Part shown: positions 46,111 to 57,249 of the stretch, piece after piece | How positions within the stretch are numbered: position 1 is the stretch's first letter | Layout of the letters: every line of letters begins with the position of its first letter | Assembly: GCA_033980235.1 (NCBI GenBank) | Contig: CM067077.1 | Coordinates: 8,464,602-8,528,601, forward strand | From: Diadema setosum | Taxonomy: Eukaryota; Echinodermata; Echinoidea; Diadematoida; Diadematidae | Reading direction: 5' to 3' | DNA: 64,000 nt | Program-made: the position numbers and the translations under genes | Notes under the pieces: model-generated | The model's database searches: none | Told to the model about the DNA's origin: nothing | Seen by the model: only the letters and a program-made list of their open reading frames with translations

Positions 46111-48540
46111 CAAGCCATCGCCAGCAAGGGCAAGTAACCGAATAACTGGAACCGCGTCTGTGTGCAATGCATATCTTGCCAAAGAACCCATATGCGAGGA
46201 AACCAGTGATTTCTGACGTGCGTAGGCCTACATAGAGCTAGTTCGTCAATAGATACTAATTAAGAGTTTAATAGGCCTATACAGAAAAAAAAGAGTTTAA
46301 TTCTGTAGCACCGAGTACGACAGTAAGATCTAACCAGTGAATAGGCCTAACGTCAACGAGTAACGTTAGGCCTAAGTAACGTTACAGCGAGTCGTTTGTA
46401 CTTAACGTCCTGCAGACTAGAGCGTCTACTAGGTCTAGAATTTCGACGTGTAGACTGCGCCGTAGAGGTAAAAACAAGCTACTGTAGTCACCACACTCTC
46501 ACAAGTTTCCATAATCCTACACGTAAACACACAAGACTTGAAACAATGCATACACGACCTTCACCTAAGACAGTCAGTTACTGTACGTTTATATCCATGT
46601 CAGTGAATACTGTTATAACGTTAGATTTACTGAGATCCTACGTAGTGTGCGGGATCTTTACGGTACGCGCGTACGCAGATTTTCGTTGAGCTCGAGATGT
46701 GCTAGATCTATCGACCTACTTTCTTCAATATAACGCAAAACGGCATATTTTGCGGTTCTGTTGCAAACATACTTCTAATTCAGCGGCTGTACCGCTAATA
46801 ATACTGCGTCGCACTAGCAGACTACGCTTCCGTGGCCGTGGCAAACAATCATGTACATAAGTGTTTTTGTTGTTTGTTTTGCTTTATGTATTGTATTGTT
46901 TTTAAGCAGACAGTAACGGAAACCAGCCTCGTCCTGTGTTTTTTGTTTTGACTAAATCAATAATTAAGTCATGGTTATCAGCTATAACTATAATCGACTA
47001 TTAAGTCTCTTCGTAAAACGGAAACTTCCAGTTTATTCAAAGTTATAGCTTACTCTAAGTTGGTTAAAGTTAAAGTTGATTTCACAATCAACTCTAACTT
47101 TATCTTGATAAAACGGGGCCCAGATCTACTGTCAGATTAGTAGCAAAACTCATAATATTTTCTTTTTCCTGCATTTAGAATATATAATCCATATGGAAAG
47201 ATTGTGTGTATAAACATAGGTTTGTCAACACATTACTAACACAAATATCTATACATGGGGCAACAGTAAATTTTCAAATTGAATTATTAGCGCATTTTAG
47301 GAGGTGAACAAAGAAAATATCCTTGGTTTTAACATATTTTGTAAATTTCAATTTGACGATTAACATACTTGAAAATCAAGTTCAATTAATGTTCGCCCGG
47401 GGGTCAAATTCAAGGTCAAAGTCAAGTTCAAAAGATTATGGTTATTTATCATGCCTAAATATACTTTTAGATGCATGTTTTGCATTCTCTTCACAATTTC
47501 CTTTCTAATGACACAAATTACATGAAATTGGTCAACCAGTGCCTGCGCAATGGCTGTTTGAAAACTGGTGGCCACGCCCATTTTTGCCAAAACATGACAA
47601 AAAGGGTGTGTAGCAAGACAACGGCTGGGCCAATCGCACTGAAATTCACAATATTGGCTTGGAAAAGGAGAAATTTTCTGCGTACCAAAAATTAACAAAA
47701 TCCAAGAAGGTAGGGTTTAAAATTGCAAAATTTTTGGGTCAACTGGCATGGAATGACCATTTTACTCAGGCTCTTGCGAGCGAGCGAATGAAAATAGTTA
47801 AGGAGGGAAATACACTTTTCTTTCAATTTAGATCTATTTATGTAGTTAGTTAGTTAGTTAGTTATGCATGACTTAACTTGGTTTTCAGTGTAGGTTGGGC
47901 CGGCACAGTGGAATGTGAACGATTTCAATTCCATTTTGGCAAGCGGCCGAAAGAAGAACAACACACATTTTCCCCTTTTTTCTTCTCGTTTTCCCTTTTC
48001 CCCTTTCCACAATCCTTCATTTTCCCCCATTCTTTATTTTTTCTCTTACTTTCCTGTACGTTATCCCTTATCGTCTTTCTTTCCGTTCTTCTTTTTTCCC
48101 CTAGGTTTTCCCTTTTCCTCTCTTTTCCTTTTTGTTTATATATTCTAAAAGACAGTGAATATTCACAATTTTCCAGGTGATTACCATGAAACACAGTATT
48201 TTTTTGCCTCTTTCTTGATTTAGATTATAAACCCGTAAGGCATGCAGTGAAATATTTGCGAATAGTGCGAGCTGCTTTCTTTTTGAAACAATATTCTCTC
48301 TATACAGTGGCCTGAAATCACTTAGAAAACCCGTAGAAGTCCCAGCTCCTGCAAGCATGAGTCTCTTAGCAGTAAACTGTCTACCGCCTTTACCGGTAGA
48401 TCAAGGCTAATTTTAAAAAGAACAAAGTTAAAACGTACCCATACCGTACGGTACCCGCCTTTGAAAAGGAGTATTGCGATAAATCGAACCCTCTAATTCA
48501 GTCCAAGATGCATGCATTATTCAGCAAGTCAGGCGTAGAT
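46111..48540. other. Unassigned DNA between the R5 arms
   Basis: TAGGCCTA-containing words cluster at 46220-46380 (AACGTTAGGCCTAAGTAACG). GATAAAACGGGGCCC near 47108 resembles the end of a known type of MITE, but no partner end was found. 47950-48130 is a T/C-rich low-complexity stretch. No gene is recognised. Confidence 0.4.
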
Positions 48541-48772
48541 TCAATTCTCGATGTAGTATGCATATAACGGCATGAGCGTGCATGTGGGTGAGGCCGAGAC
48601 GAGGGCCGTCGACTGCTAGCTCGCCTCGCGTCGCTGCCGCGCCGGCGTAGCGCGCTAAGTCTAGGTACTGCATAGCCAGCCGGCCAGCCGACCGGCCACT
48701 CACCTCAGCTCAGTGCTAACAAAGTGCCATGGCACTGTGACTCCTCTCAAACTGGCGCCACCTTTTGGCCTG
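48541..48772 (-). repeat. CCGGCCGG-rich repeat R5, right copy
   Basis: Reverse complement of 45285-45484. It shares TATGCATATAACGGCA, GCGCGCTAAGTCTA and TGCCATGGCACTGTGACTCC. It has an extra GACGAGGGCCGTCGAC segment. The two arms are 3.06 kb apart and could mark one composite element. Confidence 0.8.
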
Positions 48773-48814
48773 GAAAAAAGAGGAACGTATCTTTTTTTTT
48801 TTTTTTTTTTTTTT

Positions 48815-49255
48815 TAAATCAGAGTGAAATGGTTTTAGTGCAGTGAAATGGTTTCGTCAGAGTGATATGGTACACCAAAGTGAAATGATTTTTTTAACGG
48901 AAAAATGAAATGATTTATTTTGTTTTTCTTGAAAATTGACATGAATTTTTGTGAAAAGTCAAATGTTTTTGGTTAAAAAGTGAAATACATTTTGTGAAGA
49001 GTGAAATGAATTTTTATTTAAAAGTGAAATGTACTTTTGTGAAAAGTGAAATGAATTTTTATTTAAAAGGGAAATGTATTTTTGTGAAAAGTGATATGAA
49101 TTTTTATTTACAAGTGAAGTGTATTTTTCTGAAAAGTGAAATGAATTTATATTCAAAGGTAAAATGTCTTTTTGTAAAAAGTAAAATAAATGTTGGTGAG
49201 TGAAATGCATTTGCTAAAAGTGAAGTGAATATTGGCTGGAGTGGAATGAATTTTG
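48815..49255. repeat. GTGAAATGAATTTTTATTTA tandem repeat
   Basis: A unit of about 45 bp made of two related halves (GTGAAATGAATTTTTATTTA and AAAGTGAAATGTATTTTTGT). About four good units lie at 48990-49160, with decayed half units on both sides. A T-run of about 25 precedes it near 48790-48815. Confidence 0.85.
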
Positions 49256-49303
49256 TATTGGTTCCCTAATGGCGTTCCATAATGTACGGGTTGAAATTCT
49301 TGT

Positions 49304-49497
49304 CATGTATCAAAAAAAAAAAAAAAAAAGGTGAAACACGCATATTATTATGTAACCTCAAAACAGATCCATTTTCGTTAGACATTCATTCCTGAGAACA
49401 TTCCCTGGAGGAATTAATAACATTTCCACCATTAAACGCTAAGCACCACAGCCACGGAAGGGCCGGGGCTGAATTATCAAAGGGGCTTCCTCATCTA
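49304..49497. repeat. Dispersed repeat R4, copy 2
   Basis: Direct-orientation copy of 41891-42080, with an A-run of about 19 in place of AAAAGACCAA near its start. Confidence 0.78.
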
Positions 49498-49968
49498 GTG
49501 AATGAAAGTGCATGTGTGTGCGGGTGGAAATTAGCTGCTTGGCGGAGGTCTAGCTCTCAGGGTGCTTTTCAAGTTTCTTAATTCATCAAATATCAAGTGA
49601 CAAGGGTTATTTTTAAGCGTTAAATAAAAAGGAAAATAAATGTTTTTCATTAGTGCTATGAACAGAATATTTCATTCTATGAAAGATGAAATATTATTGA
49701 TCCATTCAACTTTCACCTCATGAAAATATTCTGTCCATTGCACTTAACATTCATTATTTGTGTAGCTTATCTTTCACAATAAACACGTAATCACTGCGAT
49801 AGTAAAGGAGATTCAAACTACATGTAATTGGTTTGTTACGTATTGCATAATGGAGAAGACTTCCGACTCCCGATCGGAGGATCCAAGTTAAAATTTGAAC
49901 GCAAAGATACACACACATACACATAGAAAGGAGCGTTTTGACACACAATCACCAAACCAGCAAACACA
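49498..49968. other. Unassigned AT-rich DNA
   Basis: Near 49650-49735 the word ATGAAATATT and its inverse, with GAACAGAATATTTCATTC, form a hairpin. No gene is seen. Confidence 0.4.
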
Positions 49969-50295
49969 TAACGTTTGCAGAACGTTTCCTAAACGGTTTT
50001 TTTTTTTTTGAGGTTCCGTACGTCTTCGTATAAGATGAACGTTTTTAAAACGTACATTCAACGTCAAAGTTGGGACTTAGCATTCACCGCAAAGCACAGG
50101 TTTTTTTTTTTTTTAAAAACGTTTTAAAAACGTCAATGGATATAACAAAACGTTTTTTATTATGTCTGCTACGTCTTCGTCCTTTATAAACGTCCACCAG
50201 ACGTTTTTATTAAGTCTGCTACGTCGACTTTGTCTTTAATGAACGTTTAAAGAAGTTTTTATTTGGTCCGCTACGTGTTCGTCATTGGGATGTTT
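49969..50295. repeat. AACGTTTT-rich repeat with 51-bp units
   Basis: Begins CCAGCAAACACATAACGTTT, a sequence type seen at the ends of AACGTTTT-rich elements. Three units with TCTGCTACGTCTTCGTC or a variant begin near 50165, 50215 and 50268, about 51 bp apart, each followed by AAACGT. AAAACGTTTTAAAAACGT is an inner palindrome. Confidence 0.65.
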
Positions 50296-50480
50296 ATCAT
50301 GAATATTCATGCATATTTATGAATATTCAAATAAGAAAATATAAGATTTGAAAACTAGTGGAAATAGATAGAAAACATTGAAATCTAAAGATTTATGCTG
50401 GGTTCAAACTTTCTGTGTTGGAAATAGACTTACCTCCATAAATGTTCAGTTATTCACAATTTCAAATTGTGTTATGAATA

Positions 50481-50540
50481 ATAATGATAATAATAATAAT
50501 TGCATTTATATGGCGCTTCATATTGACGTTTCTAAGTATA
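50481..50540 (-). repeat. SINE/LINE 3' tail, minus strand
   Basis: The minus strand reads GCGCCATATAAATGCAATTA with (ATT)n. Related to the tails at 20001 and 36291. Confidence 0.55.
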
Positions 50541-50689
50541 TTCATATGTTAATAGGCCTAATTAAGGTGTGTGGGATCTAATTTTAGTAACCATGTCTTC
50601 ATGCATGATAACGTTTTGCTGGTATATAAAAGAATGTGATACAGATTCATATAATATTGATGAATCACATGATAATGATAAATCAAATA

Positions 50690-52410
50690 TGGGAAACTTC
50701 CACCCTACCACCCCAATGGAAGCATTCCATCGTTATACCCATTGTGAAATCCGGCAAGGATAATCGCGACATACGTTCTTATCGTCCTATTTCTCTGACT
50801 CCTTTCCTATGCAAGACTATGGAACGAAAGATATCCAACAGATTAACTTATGTTTTAAACAAACACCACTTAGTGTCTCACATTCAATCCGCTTTTCTAC
50901 CTCATCGCAGAATAACCAATAACCTTCTCCTTCTTGAATCAGATGTCCGTAAATCCCTAATCACTAAACATTACATCGCAGCTATTTTGCTAGATCTCAG
51001 CCAAGCATTCGACACCGTCGACCACAGTCCCCTCATCGTCAAACTCAAATCCATCGGCCTACAAGGTAGAGTCTTTGACTGGATTCGCAACTTTATAGAC
51101 TCGCGGACTCTACAAGTACGCGTTGATTCTACTCAGTCAGACACCTATCACCAAAATATCGGTCTCCCTCAAGGAAGTGTCATTAGTCCAATTTTCTTTA
51201 CTCTTTTCATCAACGACATCTCTTACTGCAGCAGATCCAATATATCTCTTTACGCAAATGATACAGCGATTTGGCGCTCTTCCACCAACCTACGATGCAC
51301 CAATTTTAAATTACAATTGGACATCGACAACATCGCTTCCTGGCTGAAACAATGGGGCCTCACTTTATCAAGCAATAAATCTAAAGTAATGATTTTTTAT
51401 CCCCGATCAGTTGCCGCCTGTAATTTCAATATACACATATCTGACACTCTTTTAGAAATCGTGCCAAATTACAAATACCCCGGTGTCATTTTTGACTCCT
51501 CGTTAACGTGGTCGCCTCATGTTACATACTGAATAAAATCTGTAATAGACGTCTTAACCTCCTTCTGTCTATATCCGGCTCGTCCTGGGGTGCTGATACT
51601 AAAACTTTGTTATTGTTTTATCGTACATTAATTCGTCCCCACATTGATTACTCATATAAAATCTATAACTCCATTTCAACAACGCTCACCAAGAAACTGG
51701 GACTCAGTTCAAGCCCACGCCTTACGTACTGGTGCTCTCCTCTCCACCCCACTACACTCTTTACAAGTGGAATGCCATGAAGCTCCTTTAGCCATACGCC
51801 GTGAAAGGGCCGCATTCAACTACTGTTCATATTTATTTACCCTCTCCACCACTCACCAAGCTCGGGCCGCCATTTCTGACTGCTGGCAATTTGCTACAGT
51901 CAAATGGCCTGAACACAAAAAAAAACGTTTGCCCTTTGTACCTCATATTTATTTCCCACTTTCAGCAAACTCATCCCGCTCTCTGATTGCCCGTGTCCGC
52001 CATGGTCTGTAATAATTGTACCCCCAAATTGACCTCTCTATTCATGATCACTGCACAAAAACTTCCCACCCCAAAATGCAAAAGCAAACTGCTCTCCAGA
52101 AAATAAACACTACATATGCTAACCATCTTCATCTCTACACAGACGGCTCTCACGACCCCACCAGCAACAGGGTTTGCATTGGGATTTACATCCCCCGCCA
52201 TGAAATCAAAATTCATGAAAGAATCTCTCGGATATCCATATGCCGTGCTGAACTCACTCCAATTTTAGAAGCGTTTACCTGGCTCGAAACTTCTCCGCCG
52301 TTGAAAGCTGCAATATTTTCAGACTCCCTCAGCGCTCTGTGTTTATTAGGAAACTACTCTTATAAACATGATCTAACATGTGAAATTTTACTGAAATGTT
52401 CACAATAATT
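50690..52410 (+). pseudogene. I-like LINE with reverse transcriptase and RNase H, truncated
   Basis: The frame from about 50700 to 51531 covers most of RT: IPIVKSGKDNRDIRSYRPIS, ILLDLSQAFDTVDH, GLPQGSVISPIFFTLFINDI and LYANDTAIW. The catalytic YADD has become YAND (AAT at 51257-51259). After frameshifts come the thumb/linker (RTLIRPHIDYS, ALRTGALLSTPLHSLQ) and an RNase H domain at 52016-52408. RNase H has D43 (LYTDGS), E79 (RAELTPI) and D103 (FSDSLSAL) visible, and is cut before its last catalytic region. RT followed by RNase H is typical of the I superfamily. Both the endonuclease and the 3' end are missing, so truncation is not the usual 5'-only type. Confidence 0.85.
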
Positions 52411-52642
52411 ATCAAACTAGCAGCACCCGTGGAAATCCACGGGTCAGAGGGCTTTAAAAAATAGTTGATTTTCCACATTTTTATAGATGAAATAAAACAA
52501 ACATTTTCTCATTCCTTCATGAAATTGTGCTCCTCTCGTCTACCCGCCATTTAATTGCTTTTATTACAGAACCTGAGTTTGGAGGGGTTAGCAGCACCCG
52601 TTGAAGTCCAACGGTATTGTGTTGTTTTCCCTCACCTCCCCG

Positions 52643-52675
<33 letters not shown>

Positions 52676-52870
52676 ACAGATATCCACCTCCGCAAAAATA
52701 AACAAAAACAAAAATTCGGGGGAAAACTACTAAAAACGCTTTGATATGCCAAAAGATTCTTCCCGTCGAAATGAGAAGATTTTTAATTTGAAATTACCCT
52801 CCCCCATCCCCGCCCACGTACGTGCCTCCATCACAGGCGCCTGTAAAAATCCACGGCTCTCAGGGCCTCG
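52411..52870. repeat. AGCAGCACCCGTGGAAATCC repeats and (CA)n
   Basis: TAGCAGCACCCGTGGAAATC is followed by CACGGGTCAGAGGGC at 52419, TAGCAGCACCCGTTGAAGTC at 52588, and a third related block at 52830-52865 (AATCCACGGCTCTCAGGGCC). Each has a hairpin CCGTGGAAATCCACGG or a variant of it. A (CA)n tract lies at 52643-52675. Confidence 0.6.
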
Positions 52871-52875
52871 TACAG

Positions 52876-53373
52876 TTATGCATTAATATTATGTAGATGG
52901 TGCTGTTTAATTGATTACAATCTCTCGCTCGATAGCGTGAGGAAATTCCATCCGCCAGTATGTAATTTTCCCCAAGGCTTCATGGAACACCCTGTACAGG
53001 TACATATTTGTAATTGACATGTAGATGGCGCTGTTCATCCTGTTGGTCTCGTGAGCCTTCTTTGCCTCGTATCGGTCTCGTGGGCTTTCTTTGCCTAATG
53101 TCGGTCTCGTGGGCTTTCTTTGTCTAGTGTTGGTCTCGTGAGCCTTTTTTGGGTACTGCCGGTCTCGTGAGCCTTTATTGTGTAGCGTCGGTCTCGTGGG
53201 CTTTCTTTGCTTAGTGTCGGTCTCGTGAGCCTTTTGTGCGTAGTGTCGAACTCGTGGGCTGTATGACTCGTGAGCCGTAGAACTCATGGGTTGTATATGA
53301 CTCATGGGCCCATTTTTTTTTTCGGTCTCGTGGACCATATGACTCGTGGGTGTCGGTCTCGTGGGATGACCCC
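52876..53373. mobile_element. Fold-back element, copy C (one end only)
   Basis: Only one arm and some interior are present. It starts in interior sequence (ATGTAGATGGTGCTGTT, ACAATCTCTCGCTCGATAGC) that matches copies A and B. It continues through about seven 29-bp units and several 16-bp units and ends GTGGGATGACCCC, identical to the right end of copy A. The other arm is absent, so it is a partial copy. The left boundary is approximate. Confidence 0.82.
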
Positions 53374-53885
53374 GACAGTACGCTGTCAAACCTTGTAGGG
53401 AGTGCGCAACAGAAAATGGTAAAATGTTGTCTCCTTTACATGCGGGACTGGTCAGATCTCACCTCCCTAATTCACACAATGAATTCAGCTTCAAACGTTA
53501 ATGAAGATAAAACTACAACATATAATTCATTGGCCATGTTGCTTTGGATTTAATAGGTTATAAGTCTTATGCCCTATCATGTTAATTATATATTTTCGAT
53601 ATTTGTTGCTATGAAGTATAGTGCACACTCCAAGAGGCGCCAATGGTTTGGCAGCAGACATTTTAATCCCTTAGTCGCAACATTGTGTTTATGTGTTTTC
53701 TTCTAATTTGTAATTTTATTGCTTTTTATTTGGTATTTCTTCTCTAATCAGTGATTTATGTACACAGATACACGTAACCAGTGGTGTGATTGGTGAGAAC
53801 TATACTGACATGTGTGAAGCGCAAAGAAGCCACGGAGTGTTGGCCTGCATTGGCAAGAGTATTATTTTAAGGTTCCCTGAAATAC
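53374..53885. other. Unassigned DNA
   Basis: No gene or repeat is recognised. Confidence 0.4.
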
Positions 53886-54458
53886 AAATGCACGTTGAAC
53901 CGTGTTGATTTGTGATACCCTCAACATCACTTTTGCGGTGAAACGAATATCTAGAAACGTTCCGGACGTTTTTAACTAATTTTTTTCCTCGATTTTTCTT
54001 CAGATTACTTGGATATGCCTACAAAAAAACTCTTCCAAACCAATATTCCTGTTGCGATCTCATCTGTCAATCATTGCTAAAGTACTGATATGTTTAACAA
54101 AAGGCATTAAAATGCACCTTCCCCTCGACTCAGCATAACTGGCATGTTTTTTATGATATTAATGTGACTAACAAAAGACATGACGAGGGAACATGAAAGT
54201 TATTCTCGGTCTCGAGGAGGGTGCATTTAAGATGTATTTTGTTAATCATGTTAATACTTATGCAATGATTGAAAGATGAGGTCACAGCAGGAATATTGGT
54301 TTGGAAAGATTTGTTGTGGGCTTATCCAAAAATCTGAAGAAAACTAGAAGAAAAAATATTCAAAAATATTTAGAATGTTTCTAGATATTATTTTTTATTT
54401 CACCACAAAAGTGATGTTCAGGTTATCATGAATCAACACAAATCAATATGCATTATTT
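53886..54458. mobile_element. Long palindromic element, about 570 bp
   Basis: The two arms (about 53896-54128 and 54218-54450) are inverted copies with moderate divergence. CCAAACCAATATTCCTG near 54036 has its inverse CAGGAATATTGGTTTGG near 54289. Likewise AACATCACTTTTGCGGTGAA and its inverse form the outer parts. The loop is about 90 bp. No coding capacity. Target duplication not found. Confidence 0.75.
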
Positions 54459-55091
54459 TGTATGTCATAGAACATTTTTGAAGGACAATCTCTGGAGCAC
54501 ATGCAGCAGATGGTACAGTGTATTAAACATGTAAAAACATGTATATCTCCGGCTGCAGCAGGGCCGCACGCACCGCTCCTTGCACTGCAGCTGCGCCTTC
54601 GAAGCTAAACTGAATAGGTAGCAGACGCTGAGCCTGATCTTGTTTCCGTGCTTATACGTCATCTCAAAATATGTGTGTTTGCTAGTTCTCAAGTATTTAC
54701 CTTGGCCATACCCTTGTCGTTTTTCCAAACTGAAAAACATATTTTTTAACATATTTATCGGACATTTTTTGAGTATTTTCTTTTAAACTGGAATATTTTT
54801 TTTGAATTTTTTTTTGATTTTTTTTAAATAGAATATTTCATTCATATTTTTCAAAAAATACTCTGAAAATAACATATTTTGGGGGTATTTTTCTTTTTGA
54901 GTCTTCAGATGAGACGAATATTTTTTCTATATTTTTTCATCTTCCTTATAAACGTTCTTGTCAGTGTAATGTATGTGACTCCAGGTGGAGCCCTTCACAT
55001 AATGAGTAATGATTTGCCATTGCAAAGTATTGTGTAACAGGCTATGGCAACATACACACACAGACACACAGACACACACACACACACACAT
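54459..55091. other. Unassigned DNA and CA-rich tract
   Basis: Rich in ATATTTTTT words near 54730-54940. A CA tract lies at about 55051-55090, directly before the putative LTR. Confidence 0.4.
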
Positions 55092-55260
55092 TGTAATACA
55101 CACTGGCTGTATGTTAGCCATAAGGAACATGGCTGAGCAAGAGAGTTGTTCTGAATAAAGTGCTGTCTGTTCGCAAGCATGGAGTAACTGTCTGGTATTT
55201 TCAACAGGCCTCCCAAGCTAGCTAAGTTCCCATCACTATGCAACACAACTCATCTTGACA
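55092..55260 (+). mobile_element. Putative 5' LTR of Gypsy/Mag element
   Basis: About 169 bp, starting TGTAATACACACTGG and ending CATCTTGACA, so bounded by TGT and ACA. AATAAA lies at 55154-55159. The primer binding site follows at once. The start is tentative because the second LTR is outside the window and cannot be compared. Confidence 0.5.
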
Positions 55261-55278
55261 TGGTGGCAGCAAGTGGGT
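55261..55278 (+). promoter_or_regulatory. Primer binding site of Gypsy element
   Basis: TGGTGGCAGCAAGTGGG directly after the LTR matches the TGGTGGCAGCAGxGGG tRNA-complementary sequence known from many Gypsy-type elements. Confidence 0.7.
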
Positions 55279-55432
55279 CGTTCTCACCCTAAACTACTGA
55301 GATGGCAGCTAGATGAGCATGGGCATTCGCACCTACCAGGTACCTACACTGAGTGTCTACATTACTGTCAGTGCATTGTGAGTTCTCAGTGTGTGATAGC
55401 AGGGCCAGCAGAGGGCCTACACAGCACTAGGC

Positions 55433-56430
55433 ATGATGGCTGAGTCACCGAAAATGAGCTGGGATGAACCAGACCTAGCGGACTCGTTGGGCTTGTTTAA
55501 ACAACAGTGTGAGCTGTATTTCTCTGTGAAGAACGTGAAGCAAGACAAGCAGGTGGACCACGTCCTTCTGTTTATGGGCCCCACAGGGATTCGTATATTC
55601 AACTCGTGGGATCTTCCTGATGATGAAAAGAAACGCATCGAAGTGGTGTGGAGACGCTTTGAGGCCCATGTACGACCAAGCGTCAACTTTCGGATGGCTC
55701 GTTTGTACCTTCAGAAGCTATACAGAAACAGAACGAGTCGATGGATGACTTCATGACTCGCCTATAAAGCTCCATGCCAAGACATGTCAGTTTCGAAACG
55801 ACAGAGAACTGTCTGACCGGGTGATTGAACAATGCATTGCTGGGACTACAGTGCACTTTGGGCTGCAAAAACAGCTGCTTGCACAGGACGAGAAACTTGA
55901 CATGGGTGGATGCCTTAACATTGCACGAACACATGAAGCTTCACAAGTGCATATATGCGCCAGCTTGCAGACGTGTATCAGACCCCACACACAGTCCATG
56001 CAATCCAGCATAAGCAGAAATGTGAAATGAAATGAAATGAAATGAAATGAAATGAAATGAAATGAAATGAAATGAAATGAAATGTGGCAATTGCGGACGC
56101 AGTCATGCCTCCAAACCTCGCAGTCTGTGTCCGGCTTATCAGTCAACATGTAATCTGTGCGGAAAGCTGAATCATTGGCAGAAATGTTGTCGCTCAGGAC
56201 ATCAAAATGACTCGAAATCACAACGTGGGCGCGCTCCAAACCGAGGTGGAGGACGTGGTCGCAGTCGTGGCCAGCGTTTGACATCCCATCGTCACCAATA
56301 CCCACGACATGACCAAAATGTGCACTCGATATCAGACTCTAAGTCAAAGGAAGAGACTGAACCATTCGAGCGGCTCACACTAGATGCAGTCCAGAAATCT
56401 GTCAGCACAGTCTATGTCGAAATATTGGAT
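55433..56430 (+). pseudogene. gag: Gypsy/Mag gag, frameshifted
   Basis: An ATG at 55433 opens a gag frame of about 100 codons with LFKQQCELYFSVKNV and LLFMGPTGIRIFNSW, a typical retrotransposon capsid start. A frameshift near 55730 is followed by ESMDDFMTR in another frame and LQKQLLAQDEKLDMGGCLNI in a third. A pentanucleotide array (56023-56084) lies between capsid and nucleocapsid. The nucleocapsid frame has two cysteine knuckles: an irregular CGNCGRSH...C and a canonical CNLCGKLNHWQKC (CX2CX4HX4C), then an RG-rich basic stretch. Coding ends at STVYVEI where the 6.86-kb element is inserted. Confidence 0.85.
56023..56084. repeat. (ATGAA)n microsatellite within gag
   Basis: About 12 perfect pentamers between capsid and nucleocapsid coding. 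A pentamer shifts the frame unless present in multiples of three, so expansion alone would break gag. Confidence 0.93.
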
Positions 56431-56524
56431 CCCGTGAGATTTTCGTGCTAAAATTGATTTTTTTTTTTTTTTTTTTTAGCTAACTTGGTCAATTTCGGGG
56501 TGCTGAATCCATTTTTTTTCGACC

Positions 56525-57249
56525 ACGTCTTCAGCCGCCATTTTGAATTTCAAAATGGCCGCCATAGCAAACTGTATTTTGATCCAGTTCTCATAATGTG
56601 AGCATCATAGAAGGTTCAAATTTGATGCCCAAAAAACCCTCCATGTTTATGATGTTAGACATTCTGATACACCATTTCCTGATATTGTAGATTGTTTTAA
56701 TACAATTTGAGGGCATCCATCTTGAAATTCAAAATGGCCGCCATAGCTAAATGCATTTTTACCTGTATATGATCAGGTTGTAAGCACTATGGAAAGTATA
56801 AATTTGGGGCAGAAAGCATGCTTATGAAGTCAGACATGCTAATATATACATTTTTGCTTTAAATGATGGATCATTTTGGTTGACGGCCATCTTGAAATTC
56901 AAAATGGCCATCATATCAAATGTAATTGGGCCTATATCTCATATCATATGCGTTGTGTAAGGTTATAACTTGGGGCAAAGAGCATGCGTATACTATCAGA
57001 CTGTATGAAATATTTTTTTATTCTGAAATGATGGTCCATTTTGATATTATAGGTGGCCACCTTGAAATTCAAAATGGCCGCTATACCAGAATGTATATTT
57101 TGACCCATATTTCATGTTGTAAACAATACAGAAAGTTCACATTTCGGGCATAAAGCAGGCTCATGATGTTGAACATTCAGATGCACTTTGATCCCCTTCC
57201 TAAAATTGCAGATCATTTTTAGCCTGCCATTTTATCATTCAAAATATTT
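56525..57249. repeat. Left tandem array of about 168-bp units
   Basis: Palindromic centres TTGAAATTCAAAATGGCC (first one TTGAATTTCAAAATGGCC) lie near 56543, 56714, 56888 and 57061, with a decayed one near 57228. Spacing is 170-179 bp. Every unit also has GTAAGCAxxxxxxAAAGTxxAAATTTGGGG-like sequence and a GACATxCTxATA word. The array is cut by a solo LTR and resumes near 58530. Confidence 0.85.

Noticed and set aside
47878..48180. 100-codon frame with phenylalanine, serine and proline runs
   Set aside because: The DNA is T/C-rich low complexity, and all three frames give similar compositional runs.
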